The translations under genes and the position numbers were made by a program. A stretch of DNA of 64,000 nt from the NCBI GenBank assembly GCA_911810475.1, contig OU461276.1, positions 1,393,501 through 1,457,500 on the forward strand, read 5' to 3'. This document shows, in pieces, positions 1-9,900 of the stretch. This DNA comes from Candidatus Celerinatantimonas neptuna. Lineage in GTDB: Bacteria; Pseudomonadota; Gammaproteobacteria; Enterobacterales; Celerinatantimonadaceae. Positions within the stretch are counted from its first letter, which is position 1. Every line of letters starts with the position of its first letter. Under the pieces are notes generated by a model. The model did no database searches, was not told where the DNA came from, and saw nothing but the letters and a program-made list of their open reading frames with translations.

Positions 1-789
1 GTCATTGCCAGTAAAGTATTTGGCGTAATGGGCGATGGAATCAATCAGTCAGGCCTGAGTCGCTATCACATCTTGAATGCTGTCAAAGATAGTCTGAGCC
101 GTCTGCAACTCGATTATTTAGATATTTATCAGATTCACGGTTTTGATCCGATAACACCTATTGAAGAGACTCTCGAAGCGCTAAACCAGCTGGTTCAATA
201 CGGTTATGTCCGTTATATAGGTGTTTCTAACTGGGCTGCGTGGCAAATTGTAAAAGCATTGGGGATTAGCGAACGTCAACATTTAGCCAAATTCCAATCA
301 CTGCAGGCCTATTACACGATAGCCGGACGGGATCTGGAACGAGAAATTATTCCAATGATTCAAAGTGAAAAACTCGGACTATTAGTCTGGAGTCCTTTAG
401 CTGGTGGGCTGCTCAGCGGTAAATATCAACACGGCGATCCAAGCACTGCTGAAGGACGCCGGAAACACTTTGATTTTCCACCAGTCAATCACTCAAGAAC
501 CTCAAATTGCATTGAAACAATGCAACAAATTGCCGCAGAAAAAGAAGTAAGCTGCGCCCAGATTGCATTGGCCTGGCTCCTCCATCAACAAGCTGTAACC
601 AGTGTCATTATTGGGGCAAAATGCTTGGAACAATTAGAAGATAACTTAAAGGCTTGCGAAGTCATATTGACTGAAGATGAGCTTGTAAGGCTCAACCAGG
701 TTAGTGAACTCCCCATCGAATATCCCGGTTGGATGTTAAAACGGCAAGGCGAACGGCGAGTGAAATCCATTCATCAACAAACAGAATAA
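1..789 (+). CDS. Aldo/keto reductase, 5'-truncated by the window edge
   Basis: The reading frame is open from base 1 and ends at TAA 787-789, so the N-terminus lies outside the window; the ATG at 28 is probably internal. The visible part carries the aldo/keto reductase barrel pattern: the LDYLDIYQIHG strand, the VRYIGVSNW strand, a SPLAGGLLSGKY segment and a C-terminal SVIIGAKCLEQLEDNL segment typical of the NADP(H)-binding end of the fold. The family reduces aldehydes and ketones with NADPH in the cytoplasm. It resembles the YajO/IolS-type branch, but the substrate cannot be told. The gene stands apart from its neighbours, followed by almost 500 bases without a clear gene. Confidence 0.9.
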   Translation, partial: VIASKVFGVMGDGINQSGLSRYHILNAVKDSLSRLQLDYLDIYQIHGFDPITPIEETLEALNQLVQYGYVRYIGVSNWAAWQIVKALGISERQHLAKFQSLQAYYTIAGRDLEREIIPMIQSEKLGLLVWSPLAGGLLSGKYQHGDPSTAEGRRKHFDFPPVNHSRTSNCIETMQQIAAEKEVSCAQIALAWLLHQQAVTSVIIGAKCLEQLEDNLKACEVILTEDELVRLNQVSELPIEYPGWMLKRQGERRVKSIHQQTE

Positions 790-1272
790 ACTTTCTGTTT
801 CTTATGATCTACTCAGCGAAAGCCCAACAAAGCCGAATTAATATAGAAATGAAAGGTGTCAATAAAATGATCTGTGACATACTTCTCATTATCAGTCGGA
901 CTAAAATAACACTTGCTTGAGCAAAGAAATCGCCACTAGGATACTGATCCGACCTATTGAGTGGTTTTATAAGCAAGCGATTGTCTGTCAAAGACTTTCG
1001 TTTAAAACACTTGCTATCAAAAAGGTTTCTATACCAAGCTGGGTAAAATGATCATCTGCGATGAGTACGATGCAATTTCACATCGTTTGCACAGCAAATC
1101 GTCAGTATAAATTGTCACCGCGCTTAACCAACAGATATTCATTCGTAATGTGTATACAAGTCAGTTCGTTGTCGCAACTTTAAGGTTCCTGCACCGATGA
1201 TGTTTGGAACTTAGGGCATGAACGATTCACGCAGGCGAACAGCGAACCGACGATTTATATAGGAGTACTCTG
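790..1272. other. Gap of about 480 bases without a convincing gene
   Basis: Only short overlapping frames on both strands are open here, with no family resemblance. A small dyad CGATG...CATCG lies near 1070-1087. The last 15 bases hold the ribosome binding site (AGGAG) of the small gene at 1273. No terminator with a T-tract was seen. Confidence 0.5.
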
Positions 1273-1470
1273 ATGACTAAAATTTATGACCGTAATCATA
1301 ATCTGTTAACTGTCGGTCAACGAGTCATGATCAGTGACACAGGTGCAACTGACCAGATCGAAGCAATCCACGCCGATAACCTCTCAAATTATGCAGCTGA
1401 ACACAACCAGTGTGTTCAGCTTGGTCACGAAGGAAAATTCGCACCCATCGATATTATTCGTCTCGGTTAA
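1273..1470 (+). CDS. Small conserved-looking hypothetical protein, 65 aa
   Basis: ATG at 1273 is preceded by a good AGGAG site nine bases upstream. The product starts with MTKIYDRNHNLLTVGQRV and alternates short polar and hydrophobic stretches (VGQRVMI, CVQLG, FAPIDIIRLG), which would suit a small beta-barrel such as a KOW or SH3-like fold. That is inference only; no catalytic or binding motif is visible. The stop overlaps the convergent membrane-protein gene by 17 bases. A second frame over the same bases (1334-1552) lacks a ribosome binding site and is taken as a shadow. Function unknown. Confidence 0.6.
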   Translation: MTKIYDRNHNLLTVGQRVMISDTGATDQIEAIHADNLSNYAAEHNQCVQLGHEGKFAPIDIIRLG

Positions 1471-1960
1471 CCGCGCAGCCGGCATGAGCGCTCAGTCGTT
1501 GAAACTGTCTGAGCGCCTGAATAGCACGATAACCAAAGGCCCCACTGATTAACCCACTCATAAACACATTGAGCACAGTCCAAAGCAATTGCGGATGTAT
1601 CGCAATTAAAACATCCAACGCATAATGTGTCACAAAGCTGGCCACCATCAGAATCAATAAATTAGGTGTACCACGCAAATAAACCCGATGATCTTCACCT
1701 GAATAAGCGCCTTTAATATGCGCACTAAATAATAGATTCCCTACAACAAATCCCAGTGCAGCACCACAGATCCACAATAAAATCAGTGTAGGTTCTGCCC
1801 GAATCGACTGAATCGATAAAAAAAGGAATAAAAGAGGCAATATTATCAATCGTTGGGGTTTAATTGCCTGATCTGACATAGCGCGAAAACCTGTTCTGAT
1901 CAAATAATAAAGAACAAACCAAACCCAGATGGGGGTGTGTGAAATAATGGAAGCTAGCAT
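1454..1960 (-). CDS. Multi-pass inner-membrane protein of unknown function, 168 aa
   Basis: The product has about five hydrophobic segments: an N-terminal one (HTPIWVWFVLYYLIRTG), then LIILPLLFLFLSI, LILLWICGAALGFVVGNLLF, LLILMVASFVTHYALDVL and LLWTVLNVFMSGLISGAFGY. A short charged loop after the third segment (SGEDHRVYLRGTP) resembles the DUF6622-type family of small membrane proteins, recognised by look only. No active site can be named. The gene faces the 65-aa gene and shares its last 17 bases with it. It is monocistronic, and its promoter must lie in the 260 bases before recG. Confidence 0.7.
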   Translation of the reverse strand: MLASIISHTPIWVWFVLYYLIRTGFRAMSDQAIKPQRLIILPLLFLFLSIQSIRAEPTLILLWICGAALGFVVGNLLFSAHIKGAYSGEDHRVYLRGTPNLLILMVASFVTHYALDVLIAIHPQLLWTVLNVFMSGLISGAFGYRAIQALRQFQRLSAHAGCAVNRDE

Positions 1961-2223
1961 AAATCATCATCCGTTTGTGTCGTAAAATCTTATGGCTTAT
2001 ATTGGCCTTTTCCTTAAAAAGCGCCATGACAGCAATCGGATCCACACCTGACGCCGACCAGACACTGACCTGACAAGCATTGATTTATAAAGAAATTTTA
2101 AAAAACTCATTCAAGACCGTCTTTAAATCCAAATATCCACAAAAACAAGGTGTAAGATAGCTGATTTTTACCGCAGCTTTTTTTATACTAAAAACTCATG
2201 ATCATACTTACAGTGGTTATTGG

Positions 2224-4299
2224 ATGAAACTTGAGCAAACATCGGTGACGGTGCTCAAAGGTGTCGGAGCAAAACTTGCAGAAAAACTACAACGTCTGGA
2301 AATAACGACGCTGCAGGATCTACTGTTTCATCTACCACTACGCTATGAAGACAGGACACATATCTGGCCAATGAGCGATCTGATGCCCGGCATGCATGTG
2401 AGCGTGTGTGGCATCATCCAAAAAGTCGATACGTTATTTGGCCGCAGACGAATCTTAAATTGTCGCATTAGTGATGGGAATGGTTCGGTCACTCTTACCT
2501 TCTTCAATTTTAATCAGGGGCAAAAAAATGCGATGCAAACCGGCCTGCAACTACGGGCATTCGGAGAAATTCGCCGGGGGAAACATGGCTGGGAAATAGT
2601 CCATCCTGATTATCAAATCAGTTCCGCTGAAGAACCTATTCAGGTTGAAGCAGAGTTAACGCCGGTCTATCCAACCACGGAAGGATTAAGACAATTAACA
2701 CTTCGTCAATTGACGGATCAAGCCTTGTCGATGATTCACGCTTATCCCCCAAAAGAACTGATCCCAGAACAAACCGGCTTACTATCAGGGCTCCCCAGCC
2801 TCATCCAGTCACTCCAGTTACTGCATCGCCCGACACCAGATATTGCCCTGGAAAGTTTAGAAAATGGTGCACACCCGGCCTTACAACGGTTAGTCATCGA
2901 AGAGTTATGTGCACATCAATTGAGTCTGCTTTGTCTACGTCATCAGGCCCAGCAAGAACCTGCAATTCCCTTGCCTGCGGTAGCGAAACAGCAAACCAGT
3001 CTACTCAAAACACTTGGGTTTACGCCCACAAAGGCTCAGCAACGAGTCGCTCGGGAGATCAGCCACGATCTTGAACAAAGTCAACCCATGATGAGGCTTG
3101 TTCAGGGTGATGTGGGAAGTGGTAAAACATTAGTTGCAGCGCTGGCCGCTTTGCAGGCACTGGCTCATGGACATCAGGTCGCTTTAATGGCTCCCACAGA
3201 AATTCTCGCCGAACAGCATCTGAACAATTTTAGCCACTGGTTCACCCCTATGGGATTTACCATTGACTGGCTGGCTGGCAAACAAAAGGGGAAAGCCCGC
3301 AGCGAAGCTCTAACCCGCATCGCCAGTGGCGAAACTCAGCTCGTCGTTGGTACACACGCAATTTTTCAGGAACACGTCCGGTTCGCCAATCTGGCACTGG
3401 TCATCATTGATGAACAACACCGGTTCGGGGTTCATCAACGTTTAGCGCTCCGAGAAAAAGGGACTCACGGACAAATTCCCCATCAACTCGTGATGACCGC
3501 GACCCCTATTCCAAGAACTCTAGCCATGACAGCCTACGCAGATCTGGCTCTCTCTGTTATCGATGAACTTCCTCCCGGGCGAACCCCTGTCACGACAGTC
3601 GTTGTCCCCGACACACGCCGGGACGAAGTTATCGAACGCGTCCGCCAGGCCTGTCACAGTGAAGGACGACAGGCTTATTGGGTCTGTACTCTCATTGAAG
3701 AATCTGAAGCTCTGCAGTGTCAGGCCGCTGAAGACACAGCAGAACAACTGCAACAACTACTCCCCGAACTGCATATTGCATTAGTGCATGGCCGGATGAA
3801 ACCCCAGGAAAAACAATGGGTCATGGATGAATTCAAAGCACATCATATTGATCTTCTTGTTGCAACAACGGTTATCGAAGTGGGTGTCGATATTCCCAAT
3901 GCCAGCCTGATGATTATTGAAAACCCAGAAAGGCTGGGACTTGCCCAGCTCCACCAACTCAGAGGTCGAGTTGGACGAGGGAAAATTGCCAGTCACTGCG
4001 TACTTTTGTACCACAGCCCGCTTTCTAAAACAGCAACGGCCCGTCTTGGCGTACTGCGAAACAGTAACGATGGTTTTGTAATTGCTGAACGCGATTTACA
4101 AATCCGCGGTCCGGGAGAATTACTCGGAACCCGTCAGACCGGGCTGATTAATTTCAAAATTGCCGATCTGATGCGCGACCAGGCGCTGCTCAATCCTGCC
4201 CGGGAACTCGCTGACCAAATGTTAGCCCAATACCCGGAACGAGCCAATCCGCTTATCCACCGCTGGTTAGGACAGAGGCAAAAATATGTCCAAGCTTAA
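2224..4299 (+). CDS. recG: ATP-dependent DNA helicase RecG
   Basis: 691 aa, the usual RecG length. The N-terminal wedge/OB region (about residues 10-160) includes the VKGVG...LAEKL start and LPLRYEDRT. Superfamily 2 helicase motifs follow: Walker A GDVGSGKT near 295-302, the DEQH box near 393-396, MTATPIPRTLAMT, and the C-terminal LRGRVGRG and DLQIRGPGELLGTRQ blocks. RecG drives branch migration and regression of stalled replication forks and unwinds R- and D-loops. In many relatives it sits beside spoT and trmH; here it stands alone with its own upstream region, where the T/A-rich stretch at 2170-2195 could hold the promoter. The start ATG is the first Met of the conserved N-terminus. Confidence 0.97.
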   Translation: MKLEQTSVTVLKGVGAKLAEKLQRLEITTLQDLLFHLPLRYEDRTHIWPMSDLMPGMHVSVCGIIQKVDTLFGRRRILNCRISDGNGSVTLTFFNFNQGQKNAMQTGLQLRAFGEIRRGKHGWEIVHPDYQISSAEEPIQVEAELTPVYPTTEGLRQLTLRQLTDQALSMIHAYPPKELIPEQTGLLSGLPSLIQSLQLLHRPTPDIALESLENGAHPALQRLVIEELCAHQLSLLCLRHQAQQEPAIPLPAVAKQQTSLLKTLGFTPTKAQQRVAREISHDLEQSQPMMRLVQGDVGSGKTLVAALAALQALAHGHQVALMAPTEILAEQHLNNFSHWFTPMGFTIDWLAGKQKGKARSEALTRIASGETQLVVGTHAIFQEHVRFANLALVIIDEQHRFGVHQRLALREKGTHGQIPHQLVMTATPIPRTLAMTAYADLALSVIDELPPGRTPVTTVVVPDTRRDEVIERVRQACHSEGRQAYWVCTLIEESEALQCQAAEDTAEQLQQLLPELHIALVHGRMKPQEKQWVMDEFKAHHIDLLVATTVIEVGVDIPNASLMIIENPERLGLAQLHQLRGRVGRGKIASHCVLLYHSPLSKTATARLGVLRNSNDGFVIAERDLQIRGPGELLGTRQTGLINFKIADLMRDQALLNPARELADQMLAQYPERANPLIHRWLGQRQKYVQA

Positions 4300-4339
4300 A
4301 TAATTTCAGATGTAACAAGAGGAATCAACACCCCAAATA

Positions 4340-4361
4340 GCAGAGGTTAATTAACCTCTGC
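4340..4361. repeat. Perfect 22-base palindrome between convergent genes
   Basis: GCAGAGGTTAA is followed directly by its exact inverse, so the 22 bases are fully self-complementary. The site lies between the ends of recG and the facing methyltransferase gene. It could act as a bidirectional hairpin terminator, but neither side has a T-tract. A protein-binding dyad is the alternative. Confidence 0.55.
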
Positions 4362-4401
4362 CAGAAGTACGGTAAACTTAAAGATCCCAAAAAAGAACGC
4401 G

Positions 4402-5019
4402 CTAAATTTTTTGAACAGCAAGGAAAAATAGAGGATAGTTAACTGTCGAGCCATCATCTTGAACCTTGCAAATCTCATAATATGATTCAACATGTTGGGC
4501 TCTGAAACCATATTGCTGCGCAATGTTGATAAGCGCTTCAGGCTCAAAGCCATTATGTCCTTCAAAGCCGCTGTGGTGGCTGTGATAAGAACCACCTTCC
4601 GCATACAGATCGGCAACAATTAAACTGCCGTTTGTTTCCAGCTTCTCATACGCTTCGCAAAAGAATGCCGAAATATCCATAATATGATGCAATGTCATTA
4701 GAGTTGCAATGGCTGAAAACCGCCCAGCCAGCTCACTTAACCCCTTCAGTTGACAGGTTTTAATATTATTAATTCCTGCAGATGATATTTTCTTTTTTGC
4801 AACATTCAGCATCTCACCTGAAGCATCCCCAATGACAATATCCTCGAACCAATCTTTGAGAAAAGCACTCAACAACCCCGTCCCCCCCCCAAAATCAAGC
4901 AAGCTCTTTCTGGACGATAACGGTAGTTTTTTAATGGTTTCTGCTGTTTTCTGGGCCCGCTCAATTCTCATGGGATTTGCATCCCATGTTGAAGCAGCTT
5001 GATCAAAATAATGGCTCAT
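4402..5019 (-). CDS. Class I SAM-dependent methyltransferase, 205 aa
   Basis: Motif I of the Rossmann methyltransferase fold is clear (LDFGGGTGLLS, residues 41-51), followed by an acidic motif II region (DIVIGDASGEMLNVA) and a post-motif stretch LMTLHHIMDISAFF. The start MSHYFDQAASTWDANP is typical of small methyltransferases of the UbiE/BioC-like superfamily (Methyltransf_11/25). The GHNGFEPEAL segment near the C-terminus fits the same group. Substrate unknown. It converges on recG with a perfect palindrome between them, and its likely promoter is in the AT-rich 70 bases before the start. Confidence 0.85.
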   Translation of the reverse strand: MSHYFDQAASTWDANPMRIERAQKTAETIKKLPLSSRKSLLDFGGGTGLLSAFLKDWFEDIVIGDASGEMLNVAKKKISSAGINNIKTCQLKGLSELAGRFSAIATLMTLHHIMDISAFFCEAYEKLETNGSLIVADLYAEGGSYHSHHSGFEGHNGFEPEALINIAQQYGFRAQHVESYYEICKVQDDGSTVNYPLFFLAVQKI

Positions 5020-5090
5020 TACAATTCACATCCAATGGACAATAATTAACAAATAAATTATCTACTAAAAATAATATACATGAAACCCGT

Positions 5091-5649
5091 CTAGTGCAGA
5101 TTCATCTTTCGTGGTTGAAGCAAATACCCACCCATACCCATCAACCCCAAATTCCGCAACGCACTGCCCAGTGTTTGCCATAAATCAGCCGCCTGAATCA
5201 GAGCCAGAATCAGGTTTAATCCAATGCCAACAATAAATGCAACAGCGCACCAACGCAGTAAAACTGCCTGCACGATATAATGCTACCCCAAAACATAACC
5301 CACCAATAATCATCAATGCACCATGAACGGTATACACCCGCCCAAGCTGATCACAAAGAATCTGATAATTAGCTATATTCTGTAATAAAGCATACTGGGT
5401 CGTATGAGTAAAATAGACAAATGAAAAACCATAAAGCAATACGCCGAAAAGCCCTAACCAGCCTATTTTAAGCCATTGCACGCCCCGTAAACCGATCACC
5501 ATAAAAGGGATCAGTATAAACGCAACATAGTTAACCCATAAGTGAGTTACAGAAAAGCCACCGGTCATCCCGACCAGTAAACGTAACTGACGAACAGAAA
5601 TACTCATCGTAAATAACGTAATAACAGCCTTGTTCTGCCTTACCATCAT
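5091..5649 (-). pseudogene. Hydrophobic membrane protein split by an apparent frameshift
   Basis: Two overlapping minus-strand frames look like one gene. The upstream frame (5649 down to 5185) encodes at least four membrane segments (VNYVAFILIPFMVIGL, WLGLFGVLLYGFSFVYF, GALMIIGGLCFGVALYRAG) and then turns into an unlikely Cys/Trp-rich tail. The other frame, usable from about 5273 to the stop at 5091, continues with convincing membrane sequence (LLRWCAVAFIVGIGLNLIL). Reading RAG then VLLRW, by skipping one base near 5262, joins them into about 185 residues. This is a pseudogene, a sequencing error or a programmed shift; no slippery signature is obvious. Family not recognised. It is divergent from frmA. 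Confidence 0.6.
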
Positions 5650-5761
5650 ATCGAATCTATCTGAATACTCTTCATTATAACATCAATGAAAGGTGAACGT
5701 TTTTTCGACATTCAATGCATTCCTTCGACCTGTCATCATGCTATGCTGGATGATAATGTGA

Positions 5762-7767
<2,006 letters not shown>

Positions 7768-7776
7768 AAGGATCCA

Positions 7777-7814
7777 GAGTGTCGACCTGTTTCAAAGCAA
7801 ACGGATCGACACTC
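7777..7814. repeat. Long hairpin between frmB and the CYTH gene
   Basis: GAGTGTCGA (7777-7785) pairs with TCGACACTC (7806-7814). Inside, CC-GTTT pairs with AAAC-GG around one bulged base, leaving a six-base loop. The stem begins ten bases after the frmB stop and lies between convergent genes, so transcript ending or 3'-end protection is the likely role. There is no T-tract. Confidence 0.6.
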
Positions 7815-7869
7815 CAGGGTAAGAAGGTAACGAATTCAATCAATTTGAATGATTTTGGGTGGCACGCAC

Positions 7870-8436
7870 TTAGTCATTTGTCTGACAAAGCCTCTTCTGA
7901 GCTGCCAATGTTTTATACGCGCACGGCTCTAAATCAACATCACTTAAACCAAACCCAGCCGCCAATTGAGTCAACTCAGCCCGATAGCTTTCGAGCCTGT
8001 TGGCATCATCTGTCATAATGGCAAACTCAGCAAATTCGCCAATACCATCCAATACATCAACGGTAATGTGATAAGCCTCGATAAAATAAATACTGCGGCA
8101 TTTAGTCAAGGATAATGTCGGAATAAAACCAATGTTTTTCAACATACGCTGAGCTTTTAAGGCATCATCAATCTGAGTCGCTTCGCAGCGATCATCACCG
8201 GGACCTTTAACAATCCACAGACGAATACCCGATGGTTGCATTTCCCGGATACACAGGCTTTTTCCCGCTTGTTCCAACTGGTTATCTAAATCATCAAAAT
8301 AGCAATCTGATTCCACATTGTTCTCAAGCATAACCTGATGCGGTCTTGATTTTAATTTTTTTAAAAAAGCAACTTTAGATGATAACCGGTACTTTAACTC
8401 AACTTCATACTTCCCTTTAAAATGTTCCTGATTCAC
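7870..8436 (-). CDS. CYTH-domain protein (class IV adenylate cyclase / triphosphatase-like)
   Basis: 188 aa. The N-terminus carries the diagnostic CYTH signature ExExK (EVELK, residues 11-15) on the first strand of the triphosphate tunnel. Later charged strands fit the same fold: SLCIREM, RLWIVKGPG, ITVDVLDGIGEFAEFAI. CYTH enzymes act on triphosphates (class IV cyclase CyaB, thiamine triphosphatase, inorganic triphosphatase). The FIEAYHITVDVLDGIGEFAEFE-like run resembles CyaB, but the reaction cannot be assigned. It starts at a GTG overlapping the stop of the P-loop gene by four bases, so the two are translationally coupled. The window also encodes a class I cyclase, CyaA, so this is not the main cAMP source. 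Confidence 0.82.
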   Translation of the reverse strand: MNQEHFKGKYEVELKYRLSSKVAFLKKLKSRPHQVMLENNVESDCYFDDLDNQLEQAGKSLCIREMQPSGIRLWIVKGPGDDRCEATQIDDALKAQRMLKNIGFIPTLSLTKCRSIYFIEAYHITVDVLDGIGEFAEFAIMTDDANRLESYRAELTQLAAGFGLSDVDLEPCAYKTLAAQKRLCQTND

Positions 8437-8984
8437 TCAACACCCTTATCCATTTTTTTGATAGTCTGCATACAAGCCTGATTCAGTTCATCAATGGATT
8501 CTGCACATGTTTTATACGCAGTATCAATAACAATCCTCTCGCAGTGCCAACTTTGGAACTCTCTTTGCAACACGGCTTCCCAACTGGGCAATTTAAGTCC
8601 TTCAACATCACTTCGTCGTTTCTCAACACGTTGCCTGTGTCTATTTTGATCCGAACAGATCACTTCAATATCAATGAATCTGGCGGCTGCTTTTTGTGCA
8701 ACCCGATGCCAGTCACGACGCGTTATTTCGATGGGGTTACATGAATCCGCCACAACATCACCCAACGGCAGATTCTCCGCAGCTAAGCGATACGCCAAAC
8801 GATAACCTTGTTCTTCGACATCACACTGACAGAGATCGCGCAAACCCTGCTCAATCGTGTCGATTCTCAGATAACTGGCCTGCTTTTCTTTGGCCAGTGC
8901 TTTAGACAACGTTGTTTTACCCACACCTGGAAGGCCAGAAAATATGTAAAGTATTGATGATTTCATATCTCGCTCATTAATCAT
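8433..8984 (-). CDS. Small P-loop kinase-like ATPase
   Basis: 183 aa with a Walker A motif GLPGVGKT at residues 17-24 and a following YLRIDTIEQGL segment, where the Asp is in the position of the substrate/Mg residue of small-molecule kinases such as zeta-toxin, gluconate kinase and AAA_33 proteins. A central VVADSCNPIEITRRDW block and an arginine-rich lid (RHRQRVEKRRSD) support phosphotransferase rather than motor activity. The substrate is unknown. It overlaps the CYTH gene by four bases and starts 11 bases after the hexapeptide gene, so the three form one transcription unit. ATG 8966 is an alternative start. Confidence 0.75.
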   Translation of the reverse strand: MINERDMKSSILYIFSGLPGVGKTTLSKALAKEKQASYLRIDTIEQGLRDLCQCDVEEQGYRLAYRLAAENLPLGDVVADSCNPIEITRRDWHRVAQKAAARFIDIEVICSDQNRHRQRVEKRRSDVEGLKLPSWEAVLQREFQSWHCERIVIDTAYKTCAESIDELNQACMQTIKKMDKGVE

Positions 8985-8995
8985 TTATCACACAT

Positions 8996-9640
8996 TTATC
9001 GAACCGATGGGTCATAATGATCATACTTTGCACAAAAATCTTGTACCGATAAATAGCGAAAATCACTGAGCCGCTCTTTTAACAGTAAATGCGGCCAGTC
9101 CCACCAGCAAATTCGCAATAACGACTCAACGATATCTTGAGTAAATCTGGGTCGCAATATTTGCGCAGGAACGCCCACCACGATCGTATAGGGAGGAATG
9201 TCTTTAGTCACCACAGCTGAAGACCCGACAACTGAGCCAGTACCAATTGTGACACCACTTTGAACCACAGCCCCATGGCCAATCCAGACATCATGACCTA
9301 TGACAACTTGCTGTTCACGTCGACGGTCAAAAAAAGCCGTATCATCAGGGCCAAATCCATAATCATCTGAACGATATTGAAAATGATGCAAAGACGCCCT
9401 TTCCATTGGATGCTGACCAGGATTAATACGGGTGTGAGACGCGATATTGACAAATTTTCCAATATCAGCATAGATAATATCACTATCATTTACAACGTAA
9501 GAGTAATCCGACATCCGGGTTTGCTGAATACGGCTTCGTTCGCCAACTTTAGTCCACTGACCCAGTTCAGATTCAATGACGACAGCACTCGGAACAATGG
9601 TTGGTTCGGTTGATAATTTAGAGCGGGAAGTATTGTGCAT
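8996..9640 (-). CDS. Left-handed beta-helix (hexapeptide repeat) acyltransferase
   Basis: 214 aa with a run of hexapeptide repeats (VIGHDVWIGHGAVVQ, VTIGTGSVVGSSAVV), the DIPPYTIVVGVPAQIL closing segment and an inserted loop with the likely catalytic His (HPMERASLHHFQYR). The layout resembles chloramphenicol acetyltransferase-like xenobiotic acetyltransferases and the hexapeptide family found next to phosphonate genes (TIGR03308 type, from memory). No phosphonate lyase genes lie in the window, so that role is not supported by context. It leads the three-gene minus-strand unit. Acetyl-CoA is the expected donor; the acceptor is unknown. Confidence 0.82.
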   Translation of the reverse strand: MHNTSRSKLSTEPTIVPSAVVIESELGQWTKVGERSRIQQTRMSDYSYVVNDSDIIYADIGKFVNIASHTRINPGQHPMERASLHHFQYRSDDYGFGPDDTAFFDRRREQQVVIGHDVWIGHGAVVQSGVTIGTGSVVGSSAVVTKDIPPYTIVVGVPAQILRPRFTQDIVESLLRICWWDWPHLLLKERLSDFRYLSVQDFCAKYDHYDPSVR

Positions 9641-9900
9641 GGCACACCTCAGATTTTTAAAACGTGATATCGCAACCTGCCTACAAGTCTTATCGGTTAT
9701 AAATACCCAACAAAAATCAAAATATCATGACAACTATAAAAAATATTTACTGGCTATAAACAGAGGCTTGTTTTAATTTATGGTGACCACGTTTTAAGCG
9801 TGATGTGAAATTTTTAAAATAGAACTAATGCAGAACTTTACTGTACAATTTTTATAATCAGGTTCTCACTATTTTCTGTGGTACTAAGGCCTTAAACGCA

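Noticed and set aside
8996-9640. Phosphonate-metabolism role for the hexapeptide acyltransferase
   Set aside because: Its family resemblance is suggestive, but no phosphonate transporter or C-P lyase genes accompany it.
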